Assembly (NCBI GenBank): GCA_027011425.1 | Contig: JALUZX010000379.1 | Coordinates: 1 to 9,133 of the forward strand | From: Planctomycetota bacterium | GTDB taxonomy: Bacteria > Planctomycetota > UBA1135 > JALUZX01 | Reading direction: 5' to 3' | DNA length: 9,133 nt | Shown here: positions 6,004 to 9,133 of the stretch, in pieces | Numbering within the stretch: position 1 is the first letter of the stretch | Layout: every line of letters begins with the position of its first letter | Notes under the pieces: model-generated | The model's database searches: none | What the model was told of the DNA's origin: nothing | Seen by the model: only the letters and a program-made list of their open reading frames with translations | Position numbers and translations under genes: made by a program

Positions 6004-7653
6004 TTGAGCGCAGCCATCCTCGTTTTCATCGCCCTCGGGGCCTTTCTCGCGGGCTACCTCCTTTACGGCGGATTCGTGGCCCGGCGGGTCGGCCTGGAAC
6101 CCGGGCGGCCCACGCCGGCCCACACTCTCCGGGACGGGGTGGACTACGTTCCCGCCAGGCCCCAGATCCTGCTGGGGCACCACTTTTCCTCCATCGCCGG
6201 CGCCGCCCCCATCGTGGGTCCCATCATTGCCGCCGTATTCGGTTGGGTTCCCGTCTTCCTCTGGATCCTCCTGGGGGGGATCCTGATGGGGGCCGTCCAC
6301 GATTTCTCCGCGCTGGTGGCCTCGGTCCGCCACGAAGGGCGCTCCATCGGGGAGGTGATCGACAGGCGGCTCGGCCGGGGCGCCAAGACACTTTTTCTGG
6401 TTTTCGCCTGGGCCGCCCTGATTCTGGTGATCGCCGTCTTCGTGAACGTCGTGGCCAGGACCTTCCACAAGGTTCCCCAGGCGGGGACGGCGTCCTCCCT
6501 GCTCATCGGCTCGGCCGTTCTCTTCGGGCTCGCGGTCTACAGGTTCAGGGTTCCCATTCTTCCCGCCACCCTGGCCGGGCTCGTCCTCATCGCCCTGACC
6601 CTTCTGGCGGGGCACCACTTTCCTTTGCGGATAAGCGAAAATGGATGGAAGCTCCTGCTTCTGGGATACATCTACGTCGCTTCCGTGACGCCCGTCTGGA
6701 TTCTCCTCCAGCCCAGGGATTTCCTGAACTCCTTCCTGCTCTACGCCTTGCTCGTGGCGGGGGTTGCCGGGACCCTCTTTGTGAACCCGGTCCTCCATAT
6801 GAAGGCCTGGACGGGCTTCGAAACCGACCTGGGACCACTTTTCCCCATCCTTTTCGTGACCGTGGCCTGCGGCGCCCTCTCCGGCTTCCACTCGCTCGTG
6901 GCCAGCGGGACCACGGCCAAGCAGCTCGACAGCGAGGCCCACGCCCGGCCCATCGCCATGGGGGCCATGCTCATCGAGTCCCTCCTGGCGGTGGTCGCCC
7001 TGGTGACGGCGGCCATGCTGGTTCCGGGGAAATACGACTCCCAGATCCACGAGGGGGCCGTGCACGTCTTCGCCGGGGGCATCGCCCGGTTCGTCGACGC
7101 CGCCGGCGGGTCCTTCGCCTTCGGGTTGACCTTCGCCTCGGTGGCCGTTGCGGAATTCGCCCTGACCTCCCTGGATACGGCCACCCGGATCGCCCGGTTC
7201 GCCTTCCAGGAATTGCTCCAGGTCCCAGGGGAGGCGCGGGGCTCCGTGGCTTCCCTCCGCCGCCTCTTCTCGCGCAACCGCTTCCTGGCGACCACGGTGA
7301 CGGTCTTCTTCGGCGGGTGGCTGGCCCTCTCGGGAGGGGAGCGGACCATCTGGCCTATTTTCGGTGCGGCGAACCAGCTCCTTGCGGCCCTGGCCTTCCT
7401 TGCCGCCTTCGTCTGGTTGGTCCACCGGGGAAGGAAGGCCGGGTTCCTGGCGGTCCCCACGGTCTTCATGTTTTTCGTGACCCTGGGAGCCCTGGGCTGG
7501 GAGGCCGTCCACTTCGTGGAGAAGAAGAACTGGATCCTGGCGGTTCTGGCGGTCTTCCTGGCCGTTCTGGCGGTGGTGCTCGCCTTCGACGCCATCCGGG
7601 TCCTTTCCCGGTCCCGCGCCCAGGCCGCCTCCTCCGCGCCTGAGCCGGAGTGA
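6004..7653 (+). CDS. cstA: CstA-family transporter (carbon starvation protein A type)
   Basis: A 549-aa polytopic inner-membrane protein of the CstA/BtsT family. E. coli members import pyruvate, and CstA has also been linked to peptide uptake. Family motifs seen are GHHFSSIAGAAPIVGPI (about 57-73), GAVHDFSALVASVRH (about 95-109), TPVWILLQPRDFLNSF (about 228-243), CGALSGFHSLVASGTTAKQL (about 288-307), the SLDTATRIARFAFQE segment (about 388-402) and IFGAANQLLAAL (about 451-462). It is shorter than the ~700-aa enterobacterial proteins and matches the compact form. More than ten hydrophobic helices are apparent; the last (LAVLAVFLAVLAVVLAF) is built from repeated Leu-Ala-Val codons. The start is TTG 6004, with AAGGAGG 8 nt upstream and no upstream alternative. 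The next gene begins 4 nt after its stop, with its GGAG site inside the cstA end. The substrate in this organism is unproven. Confidence 0.93.
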   Translation: MSAAILVFIALGAFLAGYLLYGGFVARRVGLEPGRPTPAHTLRDGVDYVPARPQILLGHHFSSIAGAAPIVGPIIAAVFGWVPVFLWILLGGILMGAVHDFSALVASVRHEGRSIGEVIDRRLGRGAKTLFLVFAWAALILVIAVFVNVVARTFHKVPQAGTASSLLIGSAVLFGLAVYRFRVPILPATLAGLVLIALTLLAGHHFPLRISENGWKLLLLGYIYVASVTPVWILLQPRDFLNSFLLYALLVAGVAGTLFVNPVLHMKAWTGFETDLGPLFPILFVTVACGALSGFHSLVASGTTAKQLDSEAHARPIAMGAMLIESLLAVVALVTAAMLVPGKYDSQIHEGAVHVFAGGIARFVDAAGGSFAFGLTFASVAVAEFALTSLDTATRIARFAFQELLQVPGEARGSVASLRRLFSRNRFLATTVTVFFGGWLALSGGERTIWPIFGAANQLLAALAFLAAFVWLVHRGRKAGFLAVPTVFMFFVTLGALGWEAVHFVEKKNWILAVLAVFLAVLAVVLAFDAIRVLSRSRAQAASSAPEPE

Positions 7654-7657
7654 ACCT

Positions 7658-7933
7658 ATGGGGATCGGGCGCATCTTGCGGAAGCTGTTCCGGGCCGCCG
7701 GCCTCGGGGTCCGGGCCTCGGCTGTTTCCTACACCGAGTGGGAATACAAGGAGCTGGAGAACATCTTCGGTCTCCTCACCCTGGGAGGGGCCGTGGGCTT
7801 CCCCGGGCCTCCCACTCTCCTTTCCCTGGACCTTCTCCCCTTCATGGAAAGGGAGGTCCTGGTCCTCCAGGCCCGGGCCAGGGAAGCGGAGGATCCCTGG
7901 GGCGGACTCTTTTCCACCTTCGACGTGACCTGA
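7658..7933 (+). CDS. Small protein between cstA and ArsA-like ATPase; possible CstA partner
   Basis: A 91-aa protein, ATG start with GGAG (7647-7650) 7 nt upstream. The N-terminus is basic (GRILRKLFRAAGLGVR). An acidic/aromatic patch, SYTEWEYKELENIF, precedes a hydrophobic stretch LLTLGGAVGFPGPPTLLSLD and then LLPFMEREVLV; the C-terminus is EDPWGGLFSTFDVT. In E. coli the gene after cstA encodes YbdD (YjiX for BtsT), a short partner ending in two cysteines. From memory, the layout here (an lGfPgPp-like turn, then LeLLP-like) resembles a different small family called cory-CC-star, also named for a terminal Cys-Cys. This protein has no cysteine at all, so assignment to either family is tentative. 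It could equally be a partner of the ATPase encoded 7 nt downstream. Genuine coding is supported by the tight spacing on both sides. Confidence 0.75.
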   Translation: MGIGRILRKLFRAAGLGVRASAVSYTEWEYKELENIFGLLTLGGAVGFPGPPTLLSLDLLPFMEREVLVLQARAREAEDPWGGLFSTFDVT

Positions 7934-7940
7934 GAGAGCC

Positions 7941-8864
7941 ATGGCCGGCATGTATCTCTTCACGGGGAAAGGGGGAGCCGGCAAGACCACTTGCGCCGCC
8001 GCATTTTCCCTGGCCCTCGCTGGGAAGGGCCGGAAGGTCCTGCTGGTCTCCCTGGACCCGGCCCACAACCTGGGAGACGCGCTGGACTTGTCCCTTGGGC
8101 CCGAACCGAAGGAAGCCTTCCCCGGACTCCGGGCCATGGAGGCGGACCTGGAGAGGGTGGTGGAGGAGAAGACCCGGCGGGCCCGGCGTCTCCTGGAGGA
8201 GAAATACCGCTACCTGTCGGTGGCCTCCCTGGACCCCCTTCTTTCCATCCTGGGAAAGGCCCCGGGCGTGGAGGAGCAGGCCGCCGCCGAGGTCCTGGCG
8301 GACCTGTATGGAGGAACCCGGACCAGGGAGGAGGTCCTGGTGGTGGATCTCCCCCCTTCGGGGCAGGCCTGGCGGGTCCTGGCCCTTCCTTTCTTGACCC
8401 TCCGGTGGACCCAGTCTCTCCTGGATCTTAGGAAGAAAGTCCTGGACCGGAGGAAGACTCTCTTTCATGTCCTGGGAGAGGAGACCCCCGCGAAGGATCC
8501 CGCCGGCGAGCCCCTCCCTTCCTCTCCCCGCCGGGACCCGGTGACCCTCGGCCTGGAGGAAACCCTCCGGCGGAACCAGACCTTGGCCGAGGCCCTCCCC
8601 GATCCCTCCCTGGCCCAGGTCGTTGGCGTCACCCTTCCTTCCCGGCTCAGCCTTCTGGAGACGAGGCGCCTAGTGGCGCACTTGGGTGAGTGGAGCGTTC
8701 CCATCGGGGCCCTCGTTCTCAACCGGGCCGGCCCCTCGGACCTTTCGAGCTTCAGAGCCCTTCTGGGCCGGGACCCCCAGGTTCTCCTGCCCGATCTCTC
8801 CACCGAACCTAGGGGACGAAAGGGCCTGGAGCCCCTGGCGGCCCCTCTCCTTGGGATTTCCTGA
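7941..8864 (+). CDS. ArsA/Get3-family ATPase (single-domain, SIMIBI class)
   Basis: A 307-aa ATPase of the ArsA/Get3 (TRC40) group, normally a homodimer that drives a membrane pump or carries membrane proteins. The deviant Walker A is TGKGGAGKTT (8-17). Switch I is DPAHNLGD (39-46), with Asp46 matching the catalytic Asp of Get3. PGVEEQAAAEVL (108-119) is the family's PGxEE region, switch II is DLPPSGQAWR (136-145), and the C-terminal PDLSTEPRGRKGLEPL is the adenine-side loop. Only one P-loop domain is present, unlike the duplicated ArsA of arsenite pumps, and no arsB/arsR genes are nearby. The Get3 CxxC zinc pair is missing; Cys18 is the only cysteine. The SD is weak (GAGAG), fitting translation coupled to the upstream gene. 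Its placement suggests work on the CstA transporter or its small partner, which is an inference from context. Confidence 0.9.
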   Translation: MAGMYLFTGKGGAGKTTCAAAFSLALAGKGRKVLLVSLDPAHNLGDALDLSLGPEPKEAFPGLRAMEADLERVVEEKTRRARRLLEEKYRYLSVASLDPLLSILGKAPGVEEQAAAEVLADLYGGTRTREEVLVVDLPPSGQAWRVLALPFLTLRWTQSLLDLRKKVLDRRKTLFHVLGEETPAKDPAGEPLPSSPRRDPVTLGLEETLRRNQTLAEALPDPSLAQVVGVTLPSRLSLLETRRLVAHLGEWSVPIGALVLNRAGPSDLSSFRALLGRDPQVLLPDLSTEPRGRKGLEPLAAPLLGIS

Positions 8865-8884
8865 AGTCATCCCGGCGGGGTCTC

Positions 8885-8899
8885 CCCCGGGACCCGGGG
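8885..8899 (+). repeat. GC-only hairpin after the ATPase gene
   Basis: CCCCGGG and CCCGGGG form a perfect 7-bp inverted repeat around one A, 20 nt after the ATPase stop. As RNA it would fold with six pairs and a GAC loop. No U-run follows, so it is more likely an mRNA 3' end protector or a pause site than a complete terminator. Confidence 0.5.
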
Positions 8900-8937
8900 A
8901 TTATGAATCTCTTGCTGGAGAAGGGGGCGGGAAAGAG

Positions 8938-8962
8938 TCCTGGATCCCAGGAGAAGTTTTTT
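8938..8962 (+). terminator. Putative Rho-independent terminator 1
   Basis: TCCTGG (8938-8943) pairs perfectly with CCAGGA (8947-8952) over an ATC loop. The stem is followed after GAAG by six T (8957-8962). The short stem and the 4-nt gap before the U-tract make it a moderate candidate, but its place after the three-gene operon fits. Confidence 0.5.
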
Positions 8963-8998
8963 CCCAGGCAAGGGGCGTCTTCTTGCGAGACAAACATG

Positions 8999-9049
8999 TT
9001 GCAAACAGCAGGGTCCGAAAAAAGGTTGCTGGGCCCTTTTTGCTTGCAA
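8999..9049 (+). terminator. Putative Rho-independent terminator 2 within a long imperfect stem
   Basis: The core is AGGGTCC (9010-9016) pairing with GGGCCCT (9031-9037, one G-U), with a 14-nt loop and five T (9037-9041). The stem can be extended outward with mismatches to TTGCAA at 8999-9004 and its self-complementary copy at 9044-9049. A competing fold pairs AAAAAGG with CCTTTTT (9017-9041), which would also give a T-run on the minus strand, so the element may act in both directions. Confidence 0.5.
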
Positions 9050-9133
9050 ATCTCTAACAAACTCCCCGTGAGTGCTGTGGCTTCCAGTTCAAAGTAAGGT
9101 TGGGGAGGGGAAGGAGGGGGGGCGGACCAGGCC
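9050..9133. other. Right-edge non-coding stretch with G-rich end
   Basis: No gene is visible. The first half is AT-richer than the rest of the window. From about 9100 the plus strand is G-rich (GGGGAGGGGAAGGAGGGGGG). This could be a ribosome site for a gene beyond the edge, a G-quadruplex-prone run, or the opposite strand of a pyrimidine tract. The window ends before this can be decided. Confidence 0.3.

Noticed and set aside
5374..7674. Very long open frame antisense to cstA and into the secreted-protein gene
   Set aside because: Its composition (Gly, Pro, Glu, Arg, His rich) is typical of antisense frames in GC-rich DNA, and the opposite strand encodes a clear CstA.
7941..8864. Arsenite efflux ATPase of an ars operon
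   Set aside because: It has a single P-loop domain, no arsenite-binding cysteine triad, and no arsB, arsR, arsC or arsD genes nearby.
8903..9097. Small plus-strand reading frame starting MNLLLEKGAGKS, which looks like a P-loop
   Set aside because: It has no SD, runs through two terminator-like hairpins, lacks any further ATPase motif, and the Walker-like string arises from a G-rich stretch by chance.

Overview
This is a GC-rich bacterial window with tightly packed genes, strong Shine-Dalgarno (SD) sequences (AGGAGG-like) and many 4-nt start/stop overlaps. There are no rRNA or tRNA genes, insertion sequences or CRISPR arrays. My best guess for the host is a Planctomycetota or similar environmental lineage. 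The main clue is the 362-aa secreted protein, whose layout resembles orphan exported proteins I recall from deep planctomycete genomes. I cannot prove this from sequence alone.

Left half (1-3930, minus strand): a four-gene operon read right to left. It encodes a GT2 glycosyltransferase of the dolichyl-phosphate-mannose-synthase type, an FAD/NAD(P)-binding oxidoreductase related to UDP-galactopyranose mutase and HemY-like enzymes, a SAM methyltransferase with an N-terminal zinc ribbon, and a second SAM methyltransferase. All three junctions are ATGA overlaps with a good SD in the upstream gene. The gene types point to a surface glycan or glycolipid, but the product cannot be named.

Middle (4018-5852, minus strand): a secreted protein gene with an ideal SD runs by a GTGA overlap into a DNA glycosylase of the endonuclease III superfamily. 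The glycosylase lacks the lyase lysine and the fourth iron-sulphur cysteine. A hairpin over its stop codon is the likely transcript end.

Right half (6004-8864, plus strand): a divergent three-gene operon. It encodes a CstA-type transporter, a 91-aa small protein 4 nt downstream, and a solo 307-aa ArsA/Get3-type ATPase 7 nt further on. This is the most interesting unit: it suggests a CstA transporter with a dedicated small partner and a membrane-protein-targeting or regulatory ATPase. The cstA start is TTG and its SD lies in a potential hairpin. Downstream of the ATPase are three hairpins, two of them terminator-like.
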